From contig NZ_CP132976.1 in the NCBI RefSeq assembly GCF_030864005.1, positions 3,534,001 through 3,598,000 on the forward strand: a DNA stretch of 64,000 nt, given 5' to 3'. A program made the position numbers and the translations under genes. The stretch comes from Achromobacter seleniivolatilans. Its GTDB lineage: Bacteria; Pseudomonadota; Gammaproteobacteria; Burkholderiales; Burkholderiaceae_B. Shown piece after piece: positions 28,001 to 37,666 of the stretch (positions are counted from its first letter, which is position 1; each line of letters begins with the position of its first letter). The notes under the pieces were generated by a model. The model did no database searches, was not told where the DNA came from, and worked only from the letters and a program-made list of their open reading frames with translations.

Positions 28001-31000
28001 GCGGCCATGCTGGCTACAGGCAAGACTCGCAATGGCAAGGGTGGAGACGTCACGCTGGCTGCCGGCGTCAATGCGGAGGGCGGCGTGCTGACCCTGGACG
28101 GCGCGATAGCAGGCCAGGGCGTGGACGGCGGCGGCAAACTCACGCTGCAAGCGGCCAATGTGCGCATCGTGGCCGCGGACCAAACCGCTGCGATCGCCGC
28201 TGCGGCACGCGCCGGCGGACAAGACGTTTCGATTCTGTCGGACGGCGCCTTCGGACTGGGGTTTTCTCAATACGAAGTCATCGGTTTTCACGGACTGGAA
28301 GTTGCCGACGGTGCGCAAATGCGCGTCACGATGCCGGTGCAGCGCTATGCTCCCAGCGCACGTGCGGCGCAGGACAAAGCCCAGGCTTTGCAGATCTGGA
28401 TGCCACCGCTGTATCAGGAAGACCCGGTCAAAAGCGCCCTGACCCAACGCAAAGGCGCCAGTCTGGCCTTGCAGGCAGGTACGGCGCTGGCAAACGTAGC
28501 CGCGCTGGACACGACCCCGTTGCGCATCGGCGTAGGGGCGTTGATCGAAGTGGACCCGGGCCAGAAAATTGATCTGACCGGCATTGGCCAGATCACGGTG
28601 AACGGCACACTGAATGCGTGGGGCGGAGCCATCGCGGTGCGTGCGCTACGCACAGGTCTGTCGGACGACGCAATCGCCGCCGGCCACGGACGGTCCATCT
28701 GGCTGGGCGAGCGCGCGGTGCTGGACGTTGCCGGGCGCGCAACCACGGCGATCAATCATCAAGGCCAAACCTATGGCCGCGTGCAGGATGGCGGCGCCAT
28801 CATGTTGGGCAGCCAGCTTGACGATGCGCTGGGTGTTGTCGTGGCGCCGGATCTCTTTGTGGTGTTGCGTCCGGGCAGCCGCCTGGATGCCTCTGGCAGC
28901 GCGGCCACCGTGCTCTCCAACGGCGCGCCCGCCTACCTGGCTGGCGCGGGCGGCAATATCGCCATCAGCTCGGGCAACGGCCTGTATCTGGACGGCCAGA
29001 TGAATGCCCGCGCCGGTGGCGCAGGCGCAGCTGGCGGCACGCTATCCATCGCCTTGGACGCTCCGGCCTACCGCATTGCAGCGCTGGGCGCCCGCGCAAA
29101 CAGAAGCCGGGATCTGTTCATCTCGCAACAGACCCTGGCCGACGCACTGGCCAGCTTTACTGGCGCCGACGGCGCAGCAGACGCGCTGGTGTACGGCCAT
29201 GGCGCATTAAGCGTTGAACAAGTCGAATCGGGCGGCTTTGGCAGCTTGAGCCTGCTGAGCAACGGCGCGATCAGTTTCGCGGGCGATGTCAGTCTGCGCA
29301 TGAACCAAAGCCTGCGGCTCTTCAGTGGCTCGATCAACATGATGGAAACGGCGGCATCCAATTCCCGCGTGTTGCTTGCCGCGCCATATGTGATGCTGGC
29401 GGGCGCCACCGACAATGGCGCAAAGGACGGCTACACGCGACCGTCGCACGCCCGGCCCCCTTCCACTCGCGTGAGCGAATCCGTGCTGACCACGGAAGCG
29501 GGTTTCATAGACCTGCGCGACTCGGTCCTGCTGGGCGAGCTGACCGTCAAACACGCGCCAGACGGCGCCGTCAGCTATATCGGCATGGGATTCGCGCAAA
29601 CTGACCTGCGCAGCCAGGGCGACATCCGCCTTCTGGGCGGCCGGGGCACGCAAGTCTCGTTGTCCAATCAGCCCTTCACCACGCAACTCTCCGTACCCGG
29701 CAACCTGAGCCTGACCGCCGCGCAGATCTATCCCGACACGGGCGCCGTCACGCGCATCGTGGCCGGTCTGGGCGGCAAACGCGACGGCATTTTGGGTTAC
29801 GAGGAAGGCAGCACCATCACCATCCGCCGCAGCACGGATACGCTGCCGCCCATGCCGTACACCGCGTTCGGCAGCCTGCGGCTGGGCGCCGACATCATCG
29901 AACAAGGCGGCGTGCTGCGCGCGCCGCTGGGTCTGCTGGAAGTGGGTGTGTCGGACACAACCGGCACCACATCCCGCGCCACCCTGCTGCCCGGCAGCGT
30001 CACATCGGTAAGCGGCCGCGGGCTGGTGATGCCTTATGGCGGCACCGTCGACGGCGTGAGCTACCAGTATGCCGGGGAGAACGCCGCGCTGACCGGCATG
30101 GGCGCGGCCACGATAACGGGTGAACTGCGGGCGGGTCTTCAACTGGCCGGAGAAGAAGTTCGTGTGAGCCAGGACGCGACACTGGATCTGTCAGGGGGAG
30201 GCCAATTGCTGGGTGCAGGGTTTGTGACGGGCCGTGGCGGCTCGACCGACGCCCGCTTCAGCCCGCTGGTGCAGATCAACGCCAAGGGCCAGGGATTCAC
30301 CCTTCCCGGCCTGTCCACCAATCCCGTCTACGCGCTGGTCCCTGGCGTACAAACAACCGTCGCGCCCATTGCGGCGGACGCACGCCAGAACTCACCGCAA
30401 ATCGGTCAACAGGTCACGATAGGCAGCGGCGTGCCCGGCCTGCCCGTCGGCACCTACACGCTGATGCCGTCGACCTACGCCTTGATGCCCGGCGCCTTCC
30501 GCGTGGAAATCAACGGCGCTGCAACGGGCGCCGCGGCCAACGGCGCGATGCAATTGCGCAATGGCTCGTGGGCATTGGCAGGGCGCATGGGCGTGGCCGG
30601 CACGGGCATCGGCAGCGCCGTACCCAAGCAACTATTGATTACCCCGGCGGCGGTGCTGCGGCAGATGTCGCAGTACAACGAAATGGACTATGCCGCCTTC
30701 GTGCAAGCCGACGCCGCACGACGCGGCCTGCCACGCGCCATGCTGCCAGCGGATGCGCGCACGCTCAGGCTCAAATTGAATCCGGGCCCTGAAGGCCAGG
30801 CGTTCGCGTACGCGGGGCGCGCCGACTTCTCCGCTGCGGCGGGCGGCTATGGCGGCACGTTCGCCGTGACCAGCACCAATTCCGGAACTGGCCATACGGA
30901 AATCACGGCGCCTGGCGCGGGGCGGAGCGCGGGATTTGATGGGTTATCCCTGGATTCCGCCCAGATGAGCGCGGTGGGCGCCCCGCGTCTCGTACTGGGC

Positions 31001-34000
31001 GCGCTGCCGAACGTGGACTACTACTCCAACGCCAATACGGTTGACTTCGGGTACGCCGGCACGCACTTCAACTCCCTGGTCTTGCGCGACGGCGCTACGC
31101 TGTCCGCCGCCGAAGTGTTCATGGTCACCAGCGGTCTGACGACCGGCATCACCATCGAAAGCGGCGCTGTCATCAACACCATCGGCCGTGGAAAATCGCC
31201 GTTCGACTCCACTGCCGGTTTCAACTATGGCGCGAGCGCCAGCAGTTTTCTGGCCCTGTCCAACGGCTGGATCAACATGCTCCCGCCCACGGCAGACCAG
31301 GAACCCAATGGCGCCGGCCCCATCCGTATCGGCGTCTGCGCCACGGCTTGCTCGGGAGAGTCGCTGCTCTACACCGAAGGCACGCTGGCCGCGGTGACCA
31401 ACAAAGTCTTCGATCTGGGTACGAACGTCAGCTACGGTGCGCGTTATCTGAACCTGTCGGTGGGCACCGTCAACGCGGGCGGCGAACAGGCGCTGGCCGA
31501 GGCGGCAGCCCGCGGCGCGCTTGCTGACGGCCTGGCGCTGAACCAGACCTTGTTGAACCGTTTGATGGCGGGCGACCGGCGGTTTGGCGCGCCAGCGCTG
31601 GAGATGCTGACGCTGGCCGTCAGCGACTCATTCAATTTCTTCGGCAACGTGACGCTGGACACTATCGACGCGGCCACGGGAAAATCACGCCTGCAAACCC
31701 TCGCGCTGACGGCTCCCGCCATCTATGGTTATGGGCAAGCCGGTGACGTGGCCACGCTACGCGCAGGGAACCTGATCTGGAACGGATCGATAACGCCGCC
31801 CGCAGGCGTCATCGACCATGGCGCGGGCACTGGCAGCGGAACGCTGGATATCCAGGCCGAACGCATCGAATTCGGCTACGGACCCTACACACAACCTTTG
31901 GGCCAGAACGACAACGGCCGCCTGGCTTTGGGATTTTCCGAGGTCAACCTGACGGCCAGCGACCGCATCACCGCCAATCATCGCGGCGCGCTGGAGGTCT
32001 ATCAATCACGCGGCGCGTTCGACGCCGTAAAGGGGTGGCAATATTCCGGCGGCACGCTCAATCTCAATACGCCGCTACTGACGGGCGAAGCCGGGTCCGT
32101 CAACCGCCTCAAGGCGGGCGCAGCCATCAACATCAACGGGCCCGCGGCGGCGCCAGTCAACGCCAACGCAAACGGCTTGGGCGCCGAGCTCTCGCTTGAT
32201 GCCGGCACGCTGAACATCAACGGCCGCATTGCCGTGCCCACTGGCAAACTCAGCTTAAGCGCCGACAACGCGTTGATCCTGGGCGCCAATGCGCAATTGG
32301 ACGTGGCCGGGCGCCCCGTCCCATTCCATGACATCACCAAGTACAGCTGGGGCGGCGATATCAATCTGGAAAGCCGTCACGGCGACATCACTCAGGCTGC
32401 GGGCAGCACCATTGATCTGTCGGCACAGAACAACCGGGCCGGCCGTTTGACGGCCGTAGCGCTGGACGACAACGCTGGCCGCGTGGATCTGCAAGGCCGT
32501 ATCCTGGGCGCGGCTTCTGGCACCTACGACGCGGGCGGCACGCAAGTGCCTTATGCCTTCGGCGAGGTGGACATCCGTGCACAGCTGGTGGACTTTGCCG
32601 GGCTGAACCAGCGCTTGAATGATGGCCAGGTCTTTGGCGGCCGCAGCTTTCAGATCAAACGCGGCAGTCTGGTCGTCGGTGACGAGGTGCGTGCGCGCTT
32701 TGTGAACCTTTCGGTGGATGCCGGAAGCCTGACCGTGGCGGGCCGTATAGACGCCAGCGGAGCAGGCGTGGGCAGCATTCGTCTGGCCGCTCGCGACGGG
32801 TTGCGTCTGGCCTCCAGCGCCGTGCTGGATACCCACGGCACAACGCTGCGCGTGGACAGCTACGGCAAGATCATTGACGCGCCCAACCGCGCCATAGTCG
32901 AGTTGAATTCCGGCCAGGGTTTGCTGCAACTGGATGCTGGCGCAATCATTGATCTGCGCGCGGGCACCGCAGCCCTGAACCACGATGGCCTGCCGCGAGG
33001 CACGCTGGATCTGAACGCGCCGCGTCTGGGCGGCATCAGCGGCGGCGACATCAACATCGACGCGCGCGGCCCGCTGGACATCCGCGGCGCGCGCAGTATT
33101 GCAGTCAATGGCGTATGGATCTACACCGACGCCACGGCCGGTACTGAAACCACAGCAGACGGCAAGCCCTATCAAGTCATCGATCAGGCCTATCTGAAGC
33201 GGCTGCATGATGAAAGCACTGACTTCATCGACAATGCGCGGGCCAACGGCAATCTGATCAACACCAAGCTGGCTGGCTTGCGCGCCTATGGCGACGCGCT
33301 GCATTTGCGCCCGGGCGTTGAGATTCGCAGCGCCACGCCTGACGGCAATCTGGTGGTGCAAGGCGACCTGGATCTGTCCGGCTTCCGCTACGCCAGCATC
33401 AACCCCCATACGCCGCTGCGGCCGGGCGTCCTGGGCTCGGGCGAAGTCGGCAATCTGGTCATACGCGCAGGCGGCGACCTGCAAATTCATGGCAGCATCA
33501 ATGACGGCTTCGCCCCTCCGCCTGTCGTCACACAGGATCTGAACGGCTGGCGTCTGCTGCCGGGCCTGGACTTTACCGGCGCCGACCTGATCACGCCGCA
33601 TGCCGGTGTGGTGCTGACCGCAGGTACCGCATTCCCGGGCGGCGTCGCCTTGAACTACGACGTTGCCTTGCAGGGCGGCACGCTGTCCGAGAATGTGGTG
33701 TTGCCGGTCACGGCGCCGTTGGCTCGCGAATTGGTACTGCCTGCCGGCACAGTGCTATCGGCCCCTATCCTCAACCCCGATGGCAGTGTCGCCCACGCCG
33801 CTGGCACGGTGCTGCGGCAAGCGCTGACCTTGCCCGCAGGCATGCAACTGGGCGCTGGCACGCGCCTGTTGACCAAGACCTTTATCGGCGCCGTCACTTG
33901 GCCTGCGGGCATTCCGCTACCCAATAACGCGAACCCGGAAAACGGCAATGTATTCAACGAGGTCAAACTGGCCAGTGAAGTCACCCTGCCGCGCGGCGCG

Positions 34001-37000
34001 CTGATCCCTGCGGGCACCAAGGTGCAATTGCGGGCAGGTGTGGAATACATCGACTTGCGCCCGGTCGTCGACGGCGCTCAAGGTCAGGTGTGGGCGGTAG
34101 CCCCCATGTTGCCCGAAGGTTCGCAATCGTGGTCGATGCGGCTGGCGGGCGGCGCCGACCTGAACGCGGCCGATACCCGGGCCACGCAATTCACCACGAA
34201 GGACGGTGTCAAACGCGGCGATGTCGTGCTGGCCGACAATCACTACGGCATGTACGGCTTTGATGGCCCTCGCCCCTTCATCTGGACCCAGATGGTCGGT
34301 GACGTGATCGGTATGCCGGAACTGATAGGCCAACCGGTAGACGATGATTTCGTTCGCGACAATTTCGGCTATGCGGATGCCGTCGCGCTTTGCAACGACA
34401 ACCCCGAATTCTGCACGCCCACTGGGGACAGAACTTTCGTCGCCCGCCCGGGCACCGCGCGATTCAGCGTACTGCGCACCGGCACCGGCGATCTGGACCT
34501 GCTGGCCGCTGGCGATCTGCGCATGCAATCGCTCTATGGCGTCTATACGGCGGGTACGTCCTCGGCGGGCACCTACGCTGGCGATCCGTACAATCAGCCG
34601 CGGCTGATCAACGCCGACGGCACGGTGCTGCGCGACCCCAGCAAAGGCTTCGAGGCCTTTGTGGACGGCAGCGCGCAAAGCGTCTACCGCGCCTGGTACC
34701 CGGACGGCGGCGGCAACGTGACGCTGCGCGCAGGCGTCAGTCTGACCGGTGATCTGTTGAAAGCATCGCAGGGATCTGTCGGCCGGCCGCAGGTCCGTTC
34801 CACGGGCTACAACTCCGATCAAGTGGGCAACTGGTTGTGGCGCCAGGGCACTGGCGACGCGGCTATCGGCCAGGCCCAGCCCACTGCATGGTGGCTCAAC
34901 TTCGGTACCTATACCTCGTCTGCTGCCAGTCTGGCTGACGAGCTTGTCGGTTTCACGGGTTTTGGCGCCTTGGGCGGCGGCAACCTGGACATCGATGTGC
35001 GCGGCGACGCGGGCATCATCACGGCGCGCCCTATCAGCTACATGGAGCGCTACATCAACCCGCACAGCCAGGGTCTGGTGCTGGCCGTGGGCAGCACGGG
35101 ACGGGTCATGGCTGACGGCACGCTGGCGCTGACAGGCGGTGGTGACATTTCTCTGCGCGTGGGCGGTAGCTTGAATCCCACGCTGCCCAGTCCCTTCGAA
35201 TCGACAGGCGCCATTACCAACTTGCGCGGCCAGACCCTGCTGCAAGCCGCATCGGTTGGCCGGCTGGACCCTCTGTACAACGTTCTGGCCGCGCGCGACA
35301 CCCGTGCGCTGGACCGGTTCCAGCCGTCCAGCTTCGACGCCACCGGAGGCCTCACGCTGACGCCGGGCGACAGCGCTTTCCAGCTGCAAAGTCTGGGCGA
35401 TCTGGTCGCGCTGAACGCCAGAGATCCAGGCCGCGTGTTCTTGCCGGCAGCCATGCCTTATACGCAGGCAGACGGCACATTGGGCGTGCACGGATCAAGC
35501 AGCTGGTTCTCGCTGTGGACGCCGCATACCGCCATCGATCTGTTCAGCGCAGGCGGAAATCTGTCGCCTGCCGGCGCCGCATCCATCGACAGCGACGGGG
35601 TCAACATTTACCCCTCGCAATTCTCAGCGGTCGCTGCCCACGGCAGCATTCAGTACATCAGGGATGTCGCGCTGGCGCCCGGCGCACTGGCCCGGCTGGA
35701 CCTGCTGGCAGGAGATTCCATCTTCGGCAGCGACTCCACGTTCGGACGCACCAGCGCCAGCACAAGCGCTTTGGCGTCGATCTTCCGGCCAGCGTTTGTC
35801 GGAATGGTGCAAGCGCCCACCAGCAACGCCATCATCTGGGGCCCGAACACGCTGTCGCCCGATGGTACGTATCAAAGCCTCGCTTTATTCACGTTTGAAT
35901 CCATGTCGGCAAGCACGTCCGGCGTCGTTGCGCCCTCTCGCATCTACGCCAGAGACGGCGATCTGGTCGGCGTCAGCAGCGGCCGGTTGATACAACCCAC
36001 CAGCAATGGTGGAACCCCCACCGGCACGAACTGGTATGTGGCCGGCGGCCCGGTGCGCATGATGGCCGGCCGCGACATCGTCGGCAGTGGGAGCCCGCTG
36101 GGCATCAAAAACGGTCTCTCCGGCCCCTATCCGCACGACTACAGCAATAACTACTTCGTCCATGGCGATGCGACCGATGTGTCCGTCGTGCAAGCTGGCC
36201 GCGACATTCTGTATAGCAACTTCACCGTGGCAGGCCCTGGCACGCTGGAAGTCAGCGCGGGCCGCAATATCCTGATGGAAGACAAGGCTGCCGTGGTCAG
36301 CCTGGGCCCTGTCGTGCCGGGCGACACACGCCCTGGCGCCAGCATTGTGCTGCAGGCGGGCCTGGGCGCGGCAGGCGCCGACTATGCAGGTTTCCTGCGC
36401 CGCTATCTGGATGCCGGGAACCTCGCGGACCCCAGCCTGCCGCTGACCGACCAGGGCAAGCCGTTCAAGACCTATGAAACTGAACTGCTGCTGTGGCTGA
36501 CACAACGGTATGCCTTTGCCGGCAACACCGACGATGCACGCGCCTTCTTCAACGCCCTGGCGCCTGAGCAGCAACGCGTCTTTGCGCGCCAGATCTACTT
36601 CGCCGAACTGCGCGCGGGCGGCCGGGAATACAACGACAAGACCAGCCCCCGGGACGGCAGCTATCTGCGCGGCCGGCAAGCCATTGCGGCGCTGTTTCCC
36701 ATCAATAATATTGAAGGCCAGGCACAGACCTACAAGGGCAGCGTCACGATGTATGGCGGCGCAGGCCTGCAAACCCGAAGCGGCGGCGACGTCCAGGTGC
36801 TGACGCCGGGCGGCGCGCAAGTCTATGGCGTCGAAGGCGCCGCGCCTCCGGGTTCGGCGGGCGTGCTGACCCAAGGCCAAGGCAACATCCAGTTGTATGC
36901 GCAGGACAGCATCCTGCTGGGTCAGAGCCGCGTCATGACGACATTTGGCGGCGACATCCTGGCGTGGTCGGCGCAAGGCGATATCAACGCAGGCCGCGGT

Positions 37001-37597
37001 TCCAAAACTACGGTGGTCTACACCCCGCCGCGCCGGGTCTATGACAGCGTAGGCAACATCACCTTGTCGCCCGCCGCGCCGTCCAGCGGGGCCGGCATCG
37101 CCACCTTGGCGCCGTTGGCCGAAGTGCCCGCTGGCGACGTCGATCTGTACGCGCCTCTGGGCACGATTGATGCAGGTGAGGCCGGCATCCGCGTATCAGG
37201 CAATGTGTACATAGGCGCACAGACCGTATTGAACGCGGCCAACATCAAGTCTGAAGGCGATAGCATCGGTGTCCCGGTGGCGGCCAGCGTCAACACTGGC
37301 GCGCTGACCTCCGCCAGCGCCGCAGCAAGCTCTGCCGTGAATGCCGCCCAGGATTCGGCACAGCGCGCGCAAAACCAAGCCCGCCAAAATCAGCCATCCA
37401 TCATCAATGTGCAGATCCTGGGATTTGGCGCAGAACCCGTATCGGGAACGCCAAGCCCGCAAGGCAAGGACGGTCAAGCAAACAATGGGGCGGCCTACCG
37501 GCCTAACAACATGGTGCAAGTCGTGGGCGATGGTGCGTTAACGCCTGCGCAACTGGCCAAACTGAGCAGCGAGGAAAAACAAGCTTTCGGCCTGTAG
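25100..37597 (+). CDS. Giant filamentous-haemagglutinin-like exoprotein (TpsA type, VreARI-associated, DUF3739-like C-terminus)
   Basis: A secreted protein of 4165 residues, 12.5 kb with no break. An extended signal peptide ends near residue 80 (SGPAQAQA). A Gln/Ala-rich coiled stretch follows (about 113-155), then a TPS-type domain at about 160-300 with the NQNGVIF motif at residue 259, which would bind a TpsB outer-membrane transporter. The rest is repetitive beta-helix-like sequence rich in Gly, Ala, Asp and Asn. The last 300 residues match DUF3739, which is linked to VreARI signalling (SILLGQSR, GDILAWSAQGDINAGRGSKTT, YTPPRRVYDS, AGIRVSGNV). RGD occurs at residues 605-607 and 3039-3041. 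The ATG at 25100 is chosen; 25163 is possible. No TpsB gene or toxin tail is seen. Confidence 0.9.
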   Translation: MSKRARWLCHCRPSSTSLNHAMSSSTSATSPALPSSRQRAAPLRFSRRGHRPAWRLSPLSQAVAALAIAGSASGPAQAQARAFSPGWFSDKNAVQSTAQRTGRMPDGSLAGIGQSARQQAQSRQQLQKSLDNLNRTAAAVAAQQAAQAAARAAAAAGGNDVPDGRVEGGLWEAQGALAKWEGASAAVAASQNGKHTVTIEQTQSRAILNWDTFNVGRNTTVQFKQAASDAVLNRVVGASAKPSQIQGAIKADGTVLVVNQNGVIFTGSSQVNTRNLVVAAATITDAQFRDKGLFVDTDGTQATFKDALGQVQVQAGARIDTAVPATATKGGGYVLLLGSEAHNAGAITTPRGQTVLAAGDDFVIRRGYGTDGNPKSTTTGNEVSALRKSGSQAGLVRNTGLISAPTGDITLTGHDVRQDGVLVATTDIGTRGAIHLLNRASDATGSVTLGAGSVTAVVLEASAVTGLDSQRDAAIKALDGTATNKASGNFDHLSTVADRQDLSRIEVVTGNLATFQGGSTTVATGGQIVVSAKKQTVLESGAELDVAGAIGVRVSMESNNLQINVQGNEQRDAPINRDSKLLNNSDVWVDRRTLVKVASGTNGYRGDRWYTSGGLLEVGGYLVNDGRGAGQWLAQGGSATFTGGELVTRAGSGINLSGGTLDVQDGIIRQSWLRGADGRLYEVSRAPGDLLYTGLYKGYEQTHERWGEKATRTFYNPLIAPRERFESGYTVGRDAGQLIVSTAAAQLAGTLTGEVYQGGRQVDAPQWDADGYYQSQTAVARRAQLVVGRYTPIFDATTNMLAWTLTGVAGQVTAGTGEAGAGEIRLDAAWLNAAGLGGIRLAGTEHVAINEALSLTSGAGVVLYAPQVDINAGISAAGGKILAGNILKQWNANGRNEDTAVSAPTGKPTGVTLGAGAVLDASGLWTNLSTEPQSSAGLAYRNGGSVALRSTNTVAMAADSTVDVSGGAAMLATGKTRNGKGGDVTLAAGVNAEGGVLTLDGAIAGQGVDGGGKLTLQAANVRIVAADQTAAIAAAARAGGQDVSILSDGAFGLGFSQYEVIGFHGLEVADGAQMRVTMPVQRYAPSARAAQDKAQALQIWMPPLYQEDPVKSALTQRKGASLALQAGTALANVAALDTTPLRIGVGALIEVDPGQKIDLTGIGQITVNGTLNAWGGAIAVRALRTGLSDDAIAAGHGRSIWLGERAVLDVAGRATTAINHQGQTYGRVQDGGAIMLGSQLDDALGVVVAPDLFVVLRPGSRLDASGSAATVLSNGAPAYLAGAGGNIAISSGNGLYLDGQMNARAGGAGAAGGTLSIALDAPAYRIAALGARANRSRDLFISQQTLADALASFTGADGAADALVYGHGALSVEQVESGGFGSLSLLSNGAISFAGDVSLRMNQSLRLFSGSINMMETAASNSRVLLAAPYVMLAGATDNGAKDGYTRPSHARPPSTRVSESVLTTEAGFIDLRDSVLLGELTVKHAPDGAVSYIGMGFAQTDLRSQGDIRLLGGRGTQVSLSNQPFTTQLSVPGNLSLTAAQIYPDTGAVTRIVAGLGGKRDGILGYEEGSTITIRRSTDTLPPMPYTAFGSLRLGADIIEQGGVLRAPLGLLEVGVSDTTGTTSRATLLPGSVTSVSGRGLVMPYGGTVDGVSYQYAGENAALTGMGAATITGELRAGLQLAGEEVRVSQDATLDLSGGGQLLGAGFVTGRGGSTDARFSPLVQINAKGQGFTLPGLSTNPVYALVPGVQTTVAPIAADARQNSPQIGQQVTIGSGVPGLPVGTYTLMPSTYALMPGAFRVEINGAATGAAANGAMQLRNGSWALAGRMGVAGTGIGSAVPKQLLITPAAVLRQMSQYNEMDYAAFVQADAARRGLPRAMLPADARTLRLKLNPGPEGQAFAYAGRADFSAAAGGYGGTFAVTSTNSGTGHTEITAPGAGRSAGFDGLSLDSAQMSAVGAPRLVLGALPNVDYYSNANTVDFGYAGTHFNSLVLRDGATLSAAEVFMVTSGLTTGITIESGAVINTIGRGKSPFDSTAGFNYGASASSFLALSNGWINMLPPTADQEPNGAGPIRIGVCATACSGESLLYTEGTLAAVTNKVFDLGTNVSYGARYLNLSVGTVNAGGEQALAEAAARGALADGLALNQTLLNRLMAGDRRFGAPALEMLTLAVSDSFNFFGNVTLDTIDAATGKSRLQTLALTAPAIYGYGQAGDVATLRAGNLIWNGSITPPAGVIDHGAGTGSGTLDIQAERIEFGYGPYTQPLGQNDNGRLALGFSEVNLTASDRITANHRGALEVYQSRGAFDAVKGWQYSGGTLNLNTPLLTGEAGSVNRLKAGAAININGPAAAPVNANANGLGAELSLDAGTLNINGRIAVPTGKLSLSADNALILGANAQLDVAGRPVPFHDITKYSWGGDINLESRHGDITQAAGSTIDLSAQNNRAGRLTAVALDDNAGRVDLQGRILGAASGTYDAGGTQVPYAFGEVDIRAQLVDFAGLNQRLNDGQVFGGRSFQIKRGSLVVGDEVRARFVNLSVDAGSLTVAGRIDASGAGVGSIRLAARDGLRLASSAVLDTHGTTLRVDSYGKIIDAPNRAIVELNSGQGLLQLDAGAIIDLRAGTAALNHDGLPRGTLDLNAPRLGGISGGDINIDARGPLDIRGARSIAVNGVWIYTDATAGTETTADGKPYQVIDQAYLKRLHDESTDFIDNARANGNLINTKLAGLRAYGDALHLRPGVEIRSATPDGNLVVQGDLDLSGFRYASINPHTPLRPGVLGSGEVGNLVIRAGGDLQIHGSINDGFAPPPVVTQDLNGWRLLPGLDFTGADLITPHAGVVLTAGTAFPGGVALNYDVALQGGTLSENVVLPVTAPLARELVLPAGTVLSAPILNPDGSVAHAAGTVLRQALTLPAGMQLGAGTRLLTKTFIGAVTWPAGIPLPNNANPENGNVFNEVKLASEVTLPRGALIPAGTKVQLRAGVEYIDLRPVVDGAQGQVWAVAPMLPEGSQSWSMRLAGGADLNAADTRATQFTTKDGVKRGDVVLADNHYGMYGFDGPRPFIWTQMVGDVIGMPELIGQPVDDDFVRDNFGYADAVALCNDNPEFCTPTGDRTFVARPGTARFSVLRTGTGDLDLLAAGDLRMQSLYGVYTAGTSSAGTYAGDPYNQPRLINADGTVLRDPSKGFEAFVDGSAQSVYRAWYPDGGGNVTLRAGVSLTGDLLKASQGSVGRPQVRSTGYNSDQVGNWLWRQGTGDAAIGQAQPTAWWLNFGTYTSSAASLADELVGFTGFGALGGGNLDIDVRGDAGIITARPISYMERYINPHSQGLVLAVGSTGRVMADGTLALTGGGDISLRVGGSLNPTLPSPFESTGAITNLRGQTLLQAASVGRLDPLYNVLAARDTRALDRFQPSSFDATGGLTLTPGDSAFQLQSLGDLVALNARDPGRVFLPAAMPYTQADGTLGVHGSSSWFSLWTPHTAIDLFSAGGNLSPAGAASIDSDGVNIYPSQFSAVAAHGSIQYIRDVALAPGALARLDLLAGDSIFGSDSTFGRTSASTSALASIFRPAFVGMVQAPTSNAIIWGPNTLSPDGTYQSLALFTFESMSASTSGVVAPSRIYARDGDLVGVSSGRLIQPTSNGGTPTGTNWYVAGGPVRMMAGRDIVGSGSPLGIKNGLSGPYPHDYSNNYFVHGDATDVSVVQAGRDILYSNFTVAGPGTLEVSAGRNILMEDKAAVVSLGPVVPGDTRPGASIVLQAGLGAAGADYAGFLRRYLDAGNLADPSLPLTDQGKPFKTYETELLLWLTQRYAFAGNTDDARAFFNALAPEQQRVFARQIYFAELRAGGREYNDKTSPRDGSYLRGRQAIAALFPINNIEGQAQTYKGSVTMYGGAGLQTRSGGDVQVLTPGGAQVYGVEGAAPPGSAGVLTQGQGNIQLYAQDSILLGQSRVMTTFGGDILAWSAQGDINAGRGSKTTVVYTPPRRVYDSVGNITLSPAAPSSGAGIATLAPLAEVPAGDVDLYAPLGTIDAGEAGIRVSGNVYIGAQTVLNAANIKSEGDSIGVPVAASVNTGALTSASAAASSAVNAAQDSAQRAQNQARQNQPSIINVQILGFGAEPVSGTPSPQGKDGQANNGAAYRPNNMVQVVGDGALTPAQLAKLSSEEKQAFGL

Positions 37598-37599
37598 AA

Positions 37600-37632
37600 A
37601 AAGCCTGCCGGCGCGCAACGCCGGCAGGCTTT
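37600..37632. terminator. Bidirectional terminator
   Basis: The 12-bp stem AAGCCTGCCGGC/GCCGGCAGGCTT is flanked by an A run on the left, which reads as Ts on the other strand, and TT on the right. It lies right after the exoprotein stop and before the convergent gene at 37658, and is the clearest factor-independent terminator in the window. Confidence 0.85.
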
Positions 37633-37639
37633 CACCCCC

Positions 37640-37666
37640 AAGGTCATACCCAGAAGGTCATACCCA
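37640..37666. repeat. Two copies of a 13-bp direct repeat
   Basis: AAGGTCATACCCA occurs at 37640-37652 and again at 37654-37666. The second copy overlaps the stop codon of the gene at 37658 (minus strand). It looks like a local slippage duplication. Confidence 0.6.

Noticed and set aside
26690..28447. Minus-strand open frame of 585 codons inside the exoprotein gene
   Set aside because: Antisense to the exoprotein and lacks any domain or ribosome site.
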